A stretch of DNA of 64,000 nucleotides from Symbiodinium kawagutii (taxonomy: Eukaryota; Sar; Dinophyceae; Suessiales; Symbiodiniaceae), in assembly GCA_009767595.1 (NCBI GenBank), contig VSDK01015536.1, positions 825,939-889,938 of the forward strand, read 5' to 3'. The notes under the pieces were generated by a model. It worked only from the letters and a program-made list of their open reading frames with translations. It did not search any database and was not told the origin of the DNA. This document shows, piece after piece, positions 1 to 11,222 of this stretch (positions within the stretch are counted from its first letter, which is position 1; every line of letters begins with the position of its first letter). The translations under genes were made by a program, and so were the position numbers.

Positions 1-1
1 A

Positions 2-103
2 GCTTTGACCAAGGCTGTTGGTTCTAGGGTGGCTTTGGTTGGGTGGTTGAAGGGACAACAACAACTTGACCGAAGGGGAGCATCCCATGTGGCCCTTGGG
101 CAG
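2..103 (+). CDS. Internal exon, unknown protein
   Basis: The frame from base 2 is open for 34 codons and ends CAG, followed directly by a GTGACG donor. The peptide (for example GWLKGQQQLDRRGASHVALG) reads as globular protein. The left end is cut by the window, so the acceptor is not visible. It lies 1.3 kb upstream of the ERCC1-like exons on the same strand, but I cannot align it to the ERCC1 central domain, so membership of that gene is open. Confidence 0.45.
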
Positions 104-332
104 GTGACGCAAACTAGATAGTAACAGCCAGAGCCCACCAGAAGAGGTTTGATTGTTGGCATTGGTTGGGCAATCGATCCGGACATGGAAGTGAATGCAT
201 GGAATTGCCTTTGGTATTTCGAAAACTGAACCATTTCCGCGGATTGGAGCTTCCAGGGAGAAGAGCCACCAAATGAGAGAGACCTCCAGTGCAAGTTCAA
301 TTGTTTTCTGACTCAAGGATTGTTTTTGGTTG

Positions 333-449
333 ATGTATCCAGCAGTTGAGAACCCCCCAATTCGATGTCTGGCAAGGCTTAGCATCAAAGAAGTCGAAAA
401 GGCTTGGCAGCTCCCAACGAACTGGCTGGAACGCTGGCAACTCGCCCCG
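333..449 (+). CDS. Coding-like island, unknown
   Basis: A short + frame (ATG at 333, stop at 462) contains SIKEVEKAWQLPTNWLERWQ, which looks like real protein. An AG|G acceptor (GCAAG|GCT) lies near 377 and a GT donor (CCCG|GTAGTG) at 450. Minus-strand frames here are also open (one runs across 297-740), so the strand is not certain. No family was recognised. Confidence 0.35.
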
Positions 450-769
450 GTAGTGCAGCGCTAGGCGTTGAGGGGCCGCTTGACCCAGGGAGATCATCAT
501 GCGCGATTGCTCGAGGTGCTGACCACGGTGAAGGCAGGGGCAGCAGTTGATGTTTGCCAAGGATATCCCCGGGCAGCTGGGTTGGGAGATCCAGATACCA
601 CCGCCATGGGGGGCCAATCGCTGGTTGTTCATGCTTGAACAGATGGTGATTGCGGTGGTCATTAGTAGAAATAGCGCTGGATGCATCCGGATGCCACCAA
701 GAAGCCACAATGTACAGCACAAAAGGTTCAACCTGTACATCCAAACGTACTAGAAATAAGTACCTCCTC

Positions 770-1130
770 CCCTATTCGTACTACTTTTCATCCAAACGTC
801 TCAAAATCATCAAAAATGCTTGATTCGTACCACTTTTCTTGAGCTCGTCAACTTTTTGAGATTTGTACTACTTTTTTCAGGCTACAACCCAAGATTTCCA
901 CGTGGATGGCAAATTTAGAGCGCAACTCGTGCGCAATTTTTGCGCAACTCGTGCGCAATTTTGCGCAACTCGGCGCAATTTTCAAAAAGTAGTACACTTG
1001 GTCAAAAGACTTATATAACAGTATCCCCAAAACGTACTGCTTTTTTGGGGGTCGTACCACTTTTTTGGGATCGTACTACTTTTTTGCAATTCGTCAAGAA
1101 ATTGAATTGTGCTACTTTTTTCTATGTCAA
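770..1130. repeat. Cluster of TCGTACTACTTTTTT motifs around a GCGCAA minisatellite
   Basis: About eight copies of a 15-17 bp motif close to TCGTACTACTTTTTT occur near 775, 811, 858, 1033, 1052, 1069 and 1108, with one inverted copy near 985. Between them (about 911-978) the phrase GCGCAACTCGTGCGCAATTT is tandemly repeated almost three times. The ORFs drawn across it give repeated KSST peptides in one reading and are artefacts of the repeat. No gene is seen here. Confidence 0.7.
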
Positions 1131-1407
1131 TCAGATGTCTAGGAATAGCTATTAGCACACCATAGTCGCTGATGTGATCAATTTGTAGGCAAGCAATCCG
1201 GGTCAACGCAACCATTTTATAGATTCTGATCGATTCTGAATAGGTAGCCATCATTCATTCCACAACCGGCGTATCCACAAAAATGACATGGATTGACGGC
1301 TTGCTGGTTGAGAATCACAACTCTTCGGGAGATGGGTTGCGGATACGCCTTTTTTGAAGATAATGAACGGCTTGTGCTTTCGATGCAGCTCGTTGTTGCT
1401 TGGGCAG

Positions 1408-3187
1408 GGCATCAACAAGACAGACGCAGCCGCCCTTGCTGGACGCTTTGGGTGGATTTGCCTGTCTTACGGATCCCGGACGCCTGAATGCTCAATAAAG
1501 ATGACTTCTGCAGGGAAGTCATCATGTAGTTGGCTAAGTACATCATTTTTCGAATTTCCGCAGTTGTTTGAGGTTCTTTCAAGTCATCCAGAAAAAAGTT
1601 TGGGCGGTCCATGACATGTGCTTCACATGACTTCCTGCGGCACCCAATGGCAGGTCACTGGCAGGTGTGACAAGAGCCAACCAAGAGGCGACCGATGACA
1701 GTCGGGACATTCGTGGGACCATGTGGACCCTTTGGATCTGTGGTGTGTGATGTGGCTATGGGTCAAGGGCCCCTGTACCCCTGGTGTACCATCATCAGGC
1801 ATGGATTTTCCATGATTTTCCATGGAGTTTCCTATTGCTGTTGGTTTCAATCCCCCAGTTTCAATCGAAAGTTATATTGATCCAACTGGCCATGTCGCCA
1901 GTGCCCACCCGTTGGGAAAGCTGTGTGCTGCAGACCCATCAACTTTGGCATCAGTCGTTGATGCCTTGACGCGTGGGCAGCTCCCGTTTCAGGAGCTGCT
2001 GCGATGCAGTGGCATTGGCGACAAGAAGGTCCGGATGCAGTTTAGGGTTGGGAAAGCAGCAAGAACTTCGGGAAATGGCGAGCAAAGGCTGAATAGAGGT
2101 GAATAACAGGGACTGATCAAGAATGGCTGGTAAGTAAGTACTGGCTGGTGATTATCACTAGAGATTTAATGGCCATACACTGTTTATATCTGTTTATTGA
2201 AACCGTGGCTAATAGTGGCCAATGGTCGTTAGCAACTGTTGATTCAGAATTTCTTACGCATCGAAGATGATGGCTAGTCGTGGACTTTTGGAAAATTGAC
2301 TAGGCTTTTCAGAAAATCACAAGCATCAAAAGGTAGATCCCGTAAAACAAAGTTTGCTGTTGATGAAAACTACCATATTTTCCATTAAATCGATGTAAAC
2401 TACCATATTTTGTATTGCTGTATGAACCTTCCAGTTCGCACGCAACCTTTGTGGTAACCAACCCACCTTGGACCTGTGGAGATCGTGTGCACGATCCAGG
2501 TTCGACAGTTGACAAATGTCTTCCAGAAGCCTTTCTTTCCGCAGTGATGCCATTTGCCAAGCTGCAACAGCGAGACCCCCATAGCCCAATTGTACATAGC
2601 TCTAGCTCCTCTCCCCTCACACCTCCCGCCTCCTCAGTAGCCTGCGTGGCCAAAGTTGGCAGTCGCAGTTGGAAAATGGAGCTGTGACCATACATGGTCC
2701 ACCCCCAAATCTGGATAAAACTCCTGCACTGAAAATTGGATCCTTCTGGGGATGGTTGGGGTTATGACCCCACGCCGTTGGAGCACCTCCAAACCTTGAG
2801 GCGACCTCATCATCCAGTGATGTCTCAACCTTCCATGGCAGCAACAGGCTGCACCGAAGCAGCTGATGGCTGGTAGATGATGCAAGCTGATCAAGGTATT
2901 GATGTTGGCATCGCAGATGAAGAACTCCATTGTCATTCGCTACATTTGATCACTGAAGTAACGACATCAACAGCATTTTCAATAATCATGCAACCAGAAA
3001 TGGATTCACTCTGTTGGAATCCTAAACTACACAAAGTGAATCAACCATGGATTATTAACCACAGGTTCACCAACGGAAAAAATCCTTGCTAAACTATCCA
3101 GCTTCAACCAACAGAGCAAAATGCGGTCTCCTAACTGCACAGCTGCACAGCCGATTTCACCGTGACGCCCGATTTGGAGACATGGAG
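1408..3187 (+). CDS. ERCC1/Rad10-like repair protein, C-terminal exons
   Basis: ERCC1 partners XPF in the nuclease that cuts 5' of bulky DNA lesions in nucleotide excision repair; its C-terminus is a tandem helix-hairpin-helix (HhH) that binds XPF and DNA. Exon A (1408-1451) follows AG|G and encodes GINKTDAAALAGRFG, matching the conserved 'VNKTD..TLL..FGS' segment. A GT-AG intron (1452-1901, phase 2) leads to exon B (1902-2028 or 2046). Exon B encodes HPLGKLCAADPSTLA and then LLRCSGIGDKKVR, the HhH hairpin with its GxGxxK core. A probable exon C (3143-3187) carries LHSRFHRDARF, which fits the closing helix; its phase agrees with either donor of exon B. Exon B has about 15 extra residues between the two motifs compared with animal ERCC1. 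Exons for the central domain were not found. Exons A and B are fairly secure; exon C is an inference. Confidence 0.65.
2190..3080. other. Intron-like, no supported gene
   Basis: This lies inside the proposed last intron of the ERCC1-like gene. The sequence is of mixed composition with stops in most frames. The frame at 2415-2687 is open but has no splice or family support. I see no repeat of note. Confidence 0.4.
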
Positions 3188-4718
3188 GTAGCTTGGCTCG
3201 GCTCGACTTGCGTTGCGTTCAGCGAGACACGTGGTGACCACACGTGGCATCGGTGTGATTTTGCATTTGCAAGCATACGATTTCACATCGATAGCATGAG
3301 ATCACGATCATAGACAATGACATACGTTTACATAAACTATAACGATTCAGACAATTGCAAAAATGCATTTTGGTTTACTACAGTACCATCTTATCAATGA
3401 TCACATCATATGACAAGAATCATAGAACCGCAAGCCACATGTAGGTCCAATAACATCTGAGGTATACTATACGCTCTGGTTTGGGATCATCATCCTTCCA
3501 AAAAAACTCAATGCCTACAGTCTGGGAAGATCAGCCAAATTATGGAAGTCTTTACACCAGCAGGCTGTTGCCATGTGAATTGTCTTATGATTTCTTCGCC
3601 CCTGGATGTAATACCAAATGCAATTCATGATGCAATACCGGCACTGATAGGGGCTCAGTACGGAATTTGCCAATCATCCATCATACGTCAACAGTGGCGA
3701 TTATCTGACGGAACCAACGATGCGATGATGGTGGTAGAATGGGGATGCACAGCCCTTGATACGGCTGTGATTTGATTTGGTATGAGTCAACATCACCCCA
3801 ACCGGTCGTTGTTTGTATTTGAACAGAAAAGATAGCGGATAACCCAATCACAGAAATCAATCCTAAGCAAGCCCCGGTTTGTTGCATAGTTTCGGCTTGG
3901 TTTCGATTTGTGCTCGCTGAACTTTTTTGGCAAGTGTCAAGCAGCGTGAAACATCCCAGATGCCGACTTTTGCACTTACATACATTGTTGTGGCTAGTAC
4001 CACCCATAGTGATGATTAGTAATGTATATTAATATACATCCATCATGCAGCTGCTTGCAACTCCACCATTCTGTGAACGGCCGTGGGTTTTCTTCAATGC
4101 CTAGCAGCTTCACAAAGATCTTGCCAGGTTCCAAAAATCTCGAAGTCACGTGATGAGCTCAAGCAGCCCTGGCCTCAGATCGGGACAACGGCGGCACGCA
4201 TTCATCACCTTGATCACAGCCAGCGTGGTGGTGGTCAACGACAAAGAAAGCATCGGATACGGTTGAACTCTGTTGAAATAAGATACAGCTGACATTCAGC
4301 AGCATGAACAGCTTCAACGGGTTTTCTTCCGGTGTCCCTTTGCCTTTTTTTTTGTTGCAATGCCGCAAACTCAAGAATTAAAACCGCCATGGATCATTAT
4401 GTCTGCTGGTCCACAGGGCGGGGATCGGAGCAATGGTGGAATGTGCACTTGGGTGAAACGCAGAAAGCACATTCCCCCCAACTACTGTGCTTGGAAGTAT
4501 CGCTTTGCAACGTGCACCCTATTCCACCACCCAATTCCACAACTTGAATCAACCGGGAGTCTGCGTACCGCAGTTTCCCAACTTGGCTTTGTAATTCACC
4601 ACACTTTCAACCGGCTGGGATTTAGAAAAGCAGACTCTAAGGCAGACACACCATTGAAATCATATGAAATCATTGAAGTTGGGTAGGCATTTCCCAACAC
4701 CTCTGGACTTGTTGCTGA

Positions 4719-4870
4719 GGAGCCCTGAGCGCCACTTTGCGAGCACTGGCAATCTTTCAGGGAGATACTGCCAGCGGCCTCAGCTGGGACACGACAAGGG
4801 GATCGGTTCACGACGGCAGGCTGAAAACCTGGGCTACAACTCGCCTTGGGGTCTGCATCAAGCCAGCGAA
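4719..4870 (+). CDS. Coding-like exon, unknown
   Basis: The + frame opens after a stop at 4716 and reads ATLRALAIFQGDTASGLSWD and then TTRLGVCIKPAKI, with normal protein texture. Exact splice sites are not clear; the open frame runs on to 4937 into AT-rich sequence, so the true exon is shorter. No domain was recognised. Confidence 0.45.
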
Positions 4871-5092
4871 AATTGATTTTTATTGGTTTTTTACACCATT
4901 CCTTGAAGGATGGCTAGTCATATCTAGTTGTATCTAGTCATCCAAGCTTTTCGAACCATCAACCACTGACTATTCATGTCAACCACTACTGTATTGACAA
5001 TGAAGCGTGAACTTTCGAAAGCAACATTGAGGTATCGCACTGCCAGATCTATCCGGAATGGCACCAGGATGACCATTTCAAGATATTTCCAG

Positions 5093-5171
5093 TCCAAGAT
5101 CATTCCATGGGGCTACTGTCGGTGGATCTCTCACCCATGTCGTGGCCGCGTTTACCCAGCCTTGGCCTCAG
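5093..5171 (+). CDS. Exon, unknown protein
   Basis: The + frame reads SFHGATVGGSLTHVVAAFTQ then PWPQ, ends CAG in phase 0 and is followed by a GTGATG donor. The acceptor may be TTCCAG just before 5093. The next good exon (5609) starts in phase 0, so the two can be joined in frame. I do not recognise the family. Confidence 0.45.
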
Positions 5172-5510
5172 GTGATGAGACTGAGACTTGTCACAAGGCA
5201 GGCAGTGAGTTCATGCTGTTCACTCATTCTGCTCGGTCCATTCTCCACCTGTGCTGTTTCAAGAGGATTTCTGAATTCGTTCACACGGCGATTTCAAAGG
5301 CATGAAATATCGCAACAATCGTGGTGATTAAAAGCTGGTAGGCGTGGAGAACGGTCGATGAGAGCGATTGATCATTTTTGGTAAACCAGCGGTTGAGTGC
5401 TTTTCAATGGACACGTGTTGCCACATGGAGCACAGTGCAAGTGAGTCTCAAGGCAGAGAATCTCGAAGACCTGGAGGCGCTGCACTGTGGAGATGGCACT
5501 AGCAGTGATG

Positions 5511-5608
5511 TTCGGTGGTTTTAATCATGTTTTAATTTGCCCCAGTAAAATTGATACCAAATGGTTGGTTGACTCACATTTTTGATAGGGGTTGAAACCA
5601 CCAACCAG
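5511..5608. mobile_element. IE-2 terminal-inverted-repeat element at an exon start
   Basis: The element begins TTCGGTGGTTTTAATC and ends GGGTTGAAACCACCAACCAG, an inverted-repeat pair around a middle containing ATGGTTGGTTGACTCA. The same ends recur at 35601-35708 and 53781-53922. The final CAG is the predicted splice acceptor of the exon at 5609. No ORF is present, so the element is non-autonomous. Confidence 0.6.
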
Positions 5609-5754
5609 TGGGTTATTGATGGCGACTTCCATCGAACCACCTCAGTTGGAGTCCGAGCCAACTGGTCAAGGCAAGGCTTGCGCCACGGACCGCCGCCACA
5701 GGTTCCGGGGATCCGAGCAATCAACGCATTCTTCAGGACAGGGATCCTGCGCTC
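5609..5754 (+). CDS. Exon abutting an IE-2 element
   Basis: Reading starts with TGG right after the element's CAG and is open in phase 0: WVIDGDFHRTTSVGVRANWS, then a stretch rich in Gly and Pro, then IRAINAFFRTGIL. A GT donor (CTC|GTAGCG) lies at 5755, and a GA donor at 5736 is an alternative. The product is not recognised. The tight fit between element end and exon start matters more than the identity. Confidence 0.55.
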
Positions 5755-6119
5755 GTAGCGGTTGCCGCAGCGGGGCTTAGCATGACACCAGTTTGCTGGC
5801 TGAAAGTAGGCCAGGGCCAATTTCCTGGACCATAAAACGTTGAACGAGTCAATGGCAAATCAATTTTTGAATATCAATTCATAATTGAAATGTCAAATAT
5901 TATTCATTCGTTTTTCTACAGCTCGGGCTATTTGTTTTGTTGTCAAGCTCTCATCGCAGTAGCAACAGTCACCTAACATCGTTGTTGGGGAGGTCCCATT
6001 GCTTCCAGCTGAGTTTCAGGTGATGACGAACCTGAGGAACCTTTCAAGACCTGATGAACTAGGACTCGTAGCTGTTGATTCCCCAAATCTATCCCACTGT
6101 TAATCCTTCAAAGACCAAG

Positions 6120-7004
6120 GGTAAGAGTAGGATGTGATAATCATTGTTGATGATTATATATAATTGGTAATGATACAAAAATCAATAATATCAAATGATA
6201 ATAATTAATCATAGATAGTAAACAATGACAATATAGAATCAATTGTAATAACATTATCATTATGCATGACAAAATTATGGCATTAAGGATAACATGAATG
6301 ATTGTCAAATTAATCATCATAAATGATATTAGTAACAACGCTAATCACGAGAAAGATTGTGACATAGAATTAGGTAGAACTGGCGGTTTCTCAGAATAGG
6401 GGTACCCCAAAAATGGTTGGTTTATTACTCAAAATCACCATTATGGGACGATTTTTGGGGATCAATTATTATCTAATAAGTACTCAATTAATAACATCAT
6501 TGGATATACTTTAAGAAACCACCAACTATTATATGTTATTATAATCATTTAGTATATCATTCAATTTAGAATACTATATAATTTAAGAAACCACCAATCA
6601 TTTGATAGAATCATATAAATCAATATCATCAGATCGTGTTATAATCATATAAATTATTTTCATCTAATAACCGCAAACTAAACGGCCCGTTTTTATATCA
6701 TAGATATAAAAACTATTAGTCACTAGTATTTATCTCAATAGTGATTAATATGATATTTAAAAAAACTATTGATATATTTTATATCAATATATAAATATAT
6801 CAATTAATTACTTCTAGATATCAATAATCAATGTTAATTACATCATATTGATGGCATTTATATCAATGTTAATACTACATAATAAATAGTTCAACTATTG
6901 ATATTAAAAAAACTATTGATATAGTTTATACCAATATATTCATATATCAATTAATTGATATAATAAATAGTTTAATCACTCCTAGCTATTGATATCAACC
7001 GCTC
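6120..7004. repeat. Very AT-rich tract with a 60-bp direct repeat
   Basis: Almost pure A/T with ATCAAT/ATTGAT palindromes. A segment of about 60 bp is repeated at 6751-6815 and 6899-6960 (shared core AAAAAAACTATTGATAT followed by a TATATCAATTAATT end). Each copy can fold on itself. No coding sequence; likely intron. Confidence 0.7.
6382..6525. mobile_element. IE-1 element relic
   Basis: It starts GGCGGTTTCTCAGAATAGGG and continues GTACCCC; a matching inverted end, TTTAAGAAACCACCAAC, lies at about 6509-6525, and a second copy of that end near 6580. It resembles the IE-1 copies at 14251, 55776 and 57463 but its 3' part is decayed into the AT-rich tract. Confidence 0.4.
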
Positions 7005-7024
7005 CCGTTTTTGTCGGTGCCCAG

Positions 7025-7060
7025 GAAGCGTCCAGCTTCGGCTCCGCTGCCTGGAGCCAG
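7025..7060 (+). CDS. Possible 36-nt microexon
   Basis: A GC-rich island in AT-rich surroundings. AG|G acceptor at 7023-7024, twelve codons (EASSFGSAAWSQ), then CAG|GTGTGG. Both ends are phase 0, the same style as the actin-related microexons. It is too short to identify. Confidence 0.4.
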
Positions 7061-8422
7061 GTGTGGACTGCCGTGGGGCGATGAGCCGATGAGCCGCGCA
7101 TGAGCTACGCTGACTGGAGAGATGAATCATGCTGTGAATGGCTGTAACTCATGGTTCATGTAGGTTGATTGCAGCGAATTTAATTGGTCATGATTCATGT
7201 AACTGTTAAATTGCTGAAAGATGGTTCATGATTTAGAATGATTGCAGCAATTATATGTATATCAGCAATTTACAGCAATGACCCATGTAATGATGGCAGT
7301 TAATAGCCGTATGATTGATTTAAATCATGGGTCATGTGATGATTACAGCAATTTAGTAGTTAATTTGATTAGACCGACCATATGTTATTTCACAATCCAT
7401 CATGGTGTAGGTTGATCTAGTTTGAACGAGTGGTGGATGACTGGTACGGGTATTGGATGGTGTTGCCATTGATGGTTTACCACTGGCTCTTAATCACGTA
7501 CTCATGACACTTGTTTTTAGCGGTGCCCAACAGCTGAGAAAAAAAAACAAAAACTAGTTGTTTTGCTGATGGTCGGTGAAGTGGTTTGATGATGGTGACG
7601 GTGTTTGATATTGGTCGATCCTTAATAATTGACTGCCTCTGAATGATATAAATGCCAAGGGTTGATAGTCAGTAGCATGGATCTAGACAACAACTGTGGA
7701 TACTGTAAATGGTATGTGATTGCCTGGATTTGGTGAAAACAACATGACAACGTTGGCCATTCACCTTCATGTTTTTTCTGGTTTCGTGGTATTTTACTTG
7801 TCAGCCAACATAACTACACGAGAGTCACAAGTTGTTTGCAATCAACAGCGATGAAAAAACGTAACCAACAGTTATTACAAGGGGGCCATGGGACCATTAC
7901 ATTTCAGCACTGTGGACCGCAATCATCATTGCACTTGCATTATGCCTTATGTTGGAATGATTAGCCATCACACACACACAACCACTAGCTAGACTAGCCA
8001 TCATTTAAATTGTGCAGCCAGCTGTAGGTTTGGTAGGATAGGTCTTTGTGTAGATGGGGGTTGCACAACGGTTGCATACCCACAGGTTGCCACACTCCGC
8101 GTAGCAGGGGGTTGTGCTGAGTGGCTTGTAAGTGATGGTTTGAATGTTGGCTTCTACAGGTTCATGATGGCGACGATTAGTAAGGGCAAAGCATGAATGG
8201 CTTATTACGGACATGTAATAGCGAGGTTGATAGGTGATAGGGTAGATGAATAGAATGGATGCCAAGTCATTACTCAGTCACAAGCATGGCCACACAATCT
8301 CTAACCAAGCATGATTTCCACTGAGTCGTTGGAGATTGTGTGATTTTGATGGAAATTAATCATGGCCACGCATGAACTTCATTGATTCTGTGATTTCCAC
8401 TGATTTTTCTGTTGCGAACCAG
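7061..8422. other. Non-coding, TGATGG/ATCATGG-rich
   Basis: Low-complexity sequence built from words such as GATTGATG, CAGCAATTTA and ATCATGGT. No supported gene. A short CA run lies at about 7971-7981. Confidence 0.5.
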
Positions 8423-8514
8423 CCGTTGATCCACCGGAAAAAACCTCGGAAGCCGAACTCGCAGCAACCGGGACCCTCCGGGACCCTGGACCCGGTGCCA
8501 GGGGTCTACGACAG
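8423..8514 (+). CDS. Exon, unknown protein
   Basis: A GC-rich island between an AG acceptor (ACCAG|CCG) and CGACAG|GTGTGC. One + frame reads VDPPEKTSEAELAATGTLRD followed by PGPGARGLRQ. A second + frame (RKKPRKPNSQQPGPSG...) and two minus frames are also open, so the frame is not settled. The donor is good. Confidence 0.45.
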
Positions 8515-9290
8515 GTGTGCTCTGTGACGGGGAAGCGGGCGGAATCCATGAGGAAATCCATGGTTTCATGGGAAAATGACAATTTTTCATGGTAAAATCA
8601 TGCAAAATCCATTATTCATGGTAAAGTCGTTTTTTTTCCATGTTTTCATGTTAGGAAATGTTAAAAAATGGTAAGGAATCCACTTTAAAACTTTAAGAGG
8701 AGCCATTTTTTCATGGCAACGACTTGGGAATGGTACCAGCTTAGGAATGTAGCCATAACTGGCTAGTTGCCATAGTTAGGAACAAACATGATATGATAAA
8801 TAAACCCATGAATTAAACCTTGAGGAAATGTTAGGAATTGTTATGGCACATAAAAATGGCTGCTGAGGCTTAGGCTCCTTTTGTTTTGCAATGGTTTGTC
8901 ATTACTAAACAGCAATGGCAAACAAAACGAATCGTGATGAAACGACTGGTTGGTCAATTTATCATGATAGGTTGTCATGATGAATGAAACATGATAATTA
9001 GACGGAAAAGGTCAACATGATTATCAAGAAAGGAATGGTCATCATGGTAGTTGGCCAGTCACCATAATAATGCTTGATGTTTGATAACCGTTGATCATGG
9101 CAACCACAACTGGTTGATTGTTGATAGTGGTCGATCATTGCAAATGGTTGTGTATGTTGATCATCAGGGGCTGCTATGACTCTAGCAACAAGTACCATTG
9201 ACAGTAAGATGTTTGAAAGGCATTGTATAGATATTTGTTGATGAAAGCGGCCGTGTTTGTTCATAAAAGCCTTCAGTGACATGTTCAGCC
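8515..9290. other. Non-coding, ATGGT/CATGGTAA-rich
   Basis: Repeated words such as TTCATGGTAAA and TTAGGAATG, without a unit of fixed length. No supported gene. Confidence 0.45.
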
Positions 9291-9299
9291 GTTGGAAGC

Positions 9300-9500
9300 G
9301 CCATGGATCCTGGACCAGCCCGGGCATCCAGATTCGATGCAGTGGCATCGCAGGGACCAGCTCCCTATCATTTTCACGACTTTGCCGATTTGCTCGCTGC
9401 AGTGGTCGCTTCCTCAGCGGTTTTTCGGCAGAGACTCGGCAGATGAAGCAGCTGTTGCAGTGCCTGCAGTGCCACGAGCATTGCCTGAAGCATCATTTTC
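9300..9500 (+). CDS. Coding-like island, unknown
   Basis: Two + frames give protein-like stretches: WTSPGIQIRCSGIAGTS near 9313-9365 and RQMKQLLQCLQCHEHCLKH near 9438-9495. They probably represent one or two short exons. No exact borders and no family. Confidence 0.35.
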
Positions 9501-9699
9501 AATCATCTTCAATCAACAAATGCATGACCCTTCTGCATCCGGAATTCATTTTCGACATCAAGTTTGGCAGCAGAGTCACCTGGTCATTTACCAAAGAAGC
9601 TCTTCATTCTCTTGTTGGTGATCATCACCGGACATTGCTTAATCGAAAGTTCAGTTGTCCTCAGTTTCACTGCTTCTATGAATTATTCGAAGTTTAGAG

Positions 9700-10140
9700 T
9701 AAATGTAAACGTACATTAATCAAATGTAATAGCGGTAATATATAGTTATATATATATATATACTTATAAATCATTAAACTTTTATTTTCTCATCATACTT
9801 TGTTACTTCTATCTATTTCTCAGGAATTCCTTAGACTCTATGTTTTTCCACTCACCCAACCAAGAGTTGGACCTGATTGAGCCAGCTCCGAGGGAACAGT
9901 TTGCAGGAGGGCAAACTGTCTTTGGCCAACTCAAAATACAGCTGAAAGACAATTAAGGAAATTTGATAGCACCAAACTGCCAAGACCAATTTCTAAAACC
10001 TTAAAATTGGTCTTTGGCCAGAGACCGTTTTAGAAATCCTCCTGGACTGTCAGGGTTTATATATTGACATTCATATATATATATATGATAAATAAAGATA
10101 TGTATATATATATATATATACATAGTATTACACTAGTGCG
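9700..10140. other. Non-coding with TA microsatellites
   Basis: TA runs lie near 9748-9761 and 10074-10121, separated by a unique stretch in which TCTTTGGCCA occurs twice. No gene is seen. Confidence 0.5.
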
Positions 10141-10301
10141 CCAGTAGTGTAGAACACCCGCAGACGTTCAGGCTGGCGACAAGGGCTTGACTCCTGTAGC
10201 TCCGTGGCATTCTCAGCGGCGATTCTGGCGGGGAGACAATAAATATACAGAGCTCTAGCCACCGCCACGAACAGGTATCGGGGTATACCAAGTCTGCATG
10301 A

Positions 10302-10426
10302 GATATGCCCATGGGTCAAGCTCTTAACCAAACAATGATAGGGGCTAATAACCAACAATTTCATAGGGAAAACAATGGTTAACGATGGGGAACCAGGGGT
10401 ACAGGGTTTTGACCCACAGCCATATG
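10302..10426. mobile_element. IE-3 terminal-inverted-repeat element
   Basis: The left end GATATGCCCATGGGTCAAG and the right end GGTTTTGACCCACAGCCATA form an inverted pair. The inside is shared with the copies at 36161-36280 and 57191-57313: ATAACCAACA, AATGGTTAA, then GGGGAACCAGGGGTAC. No ORF is present. Confidence 0.65.
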
Positions 10427-11127
10427 GTTCTTAATGGTGGTTTATAGGGGATTAGAATGGTTGGTAGGTGGGGATAGTCGCCAACAATAATGGATATTTA
10501 CAGATACATACGGTGTACGCAGATATATGCATACGTATAAGTCTATGTGTATATCTATATATATATATATATACATACTGTATATGTATGTATTATTTAG
10601 AGATGCAAGTACATGTATGCCATTGCACGTTCGCATAATACGTATGTAGGTGATGTATTGTGGACATGTATGTTTACAAGCACTCTTACGCGTATACAGA
10701 ACTCACCAATGGGGACCTATGATAAACCCTTCTGGGAGTTCATCTTGTGGAGACAGCAATAGCAGGGGAGTAGATGAAATTCCCTGGTTCATCATAGTAG
10801 TTATTGATCCTTTCCCCCAGGGCTAAGCACCCCAGGCATTTGAGATTTCGATCCTGCAGACTATGATCATTCTTGTAAGAAAAATACCAATCTTCTCTAG
10901 AATTAGCGTTCAAACTCGACGGACTACCGATGATTGAACATCAATACCTAGCATGCAGGATAATTAACCATTGTCACCATGAGGAGCAGGACGGAAATTG
11001 CCAATTCAATGACAACAAATGGTTGACAATGTTTCTAATGGCAAAGAATAGTTGCAAATGGTAAATACTCGATAGTAATGATGACTACTGGTTAACGATA
11101 GCAACTAGCGCTGAATGGTTCATATAA

Positions 11128-11222
11128 CATTGCTATACATAGTTATAATGCTTAGTTATTTGATGTTATCAGTTATCAATGGTTAATGAAATAACTAACC
11201 ATTATAATTATGTATAGCAATG
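11128..11222. repeat. Long hairpin, 33-bp arms
   Basis: Arm 1 is 11128-11160 (starts CATTGCTATACATAGTTATA) and arm 2 is 11190-11222 (ends AATTATGTATAGCAATG). They are reverse complements at 31 of 33 positions around a 29-base loop. It could be a fold-back element or an RNA hairpin if transcribed within an intron. No coding frame. Confidence 0.75.

Noticed and set aside
848..1254. Minus-strand ORFs with KSST repeats
   Set aside because: They are translations of the TCGTACTACTTTTTT repeat cluster.
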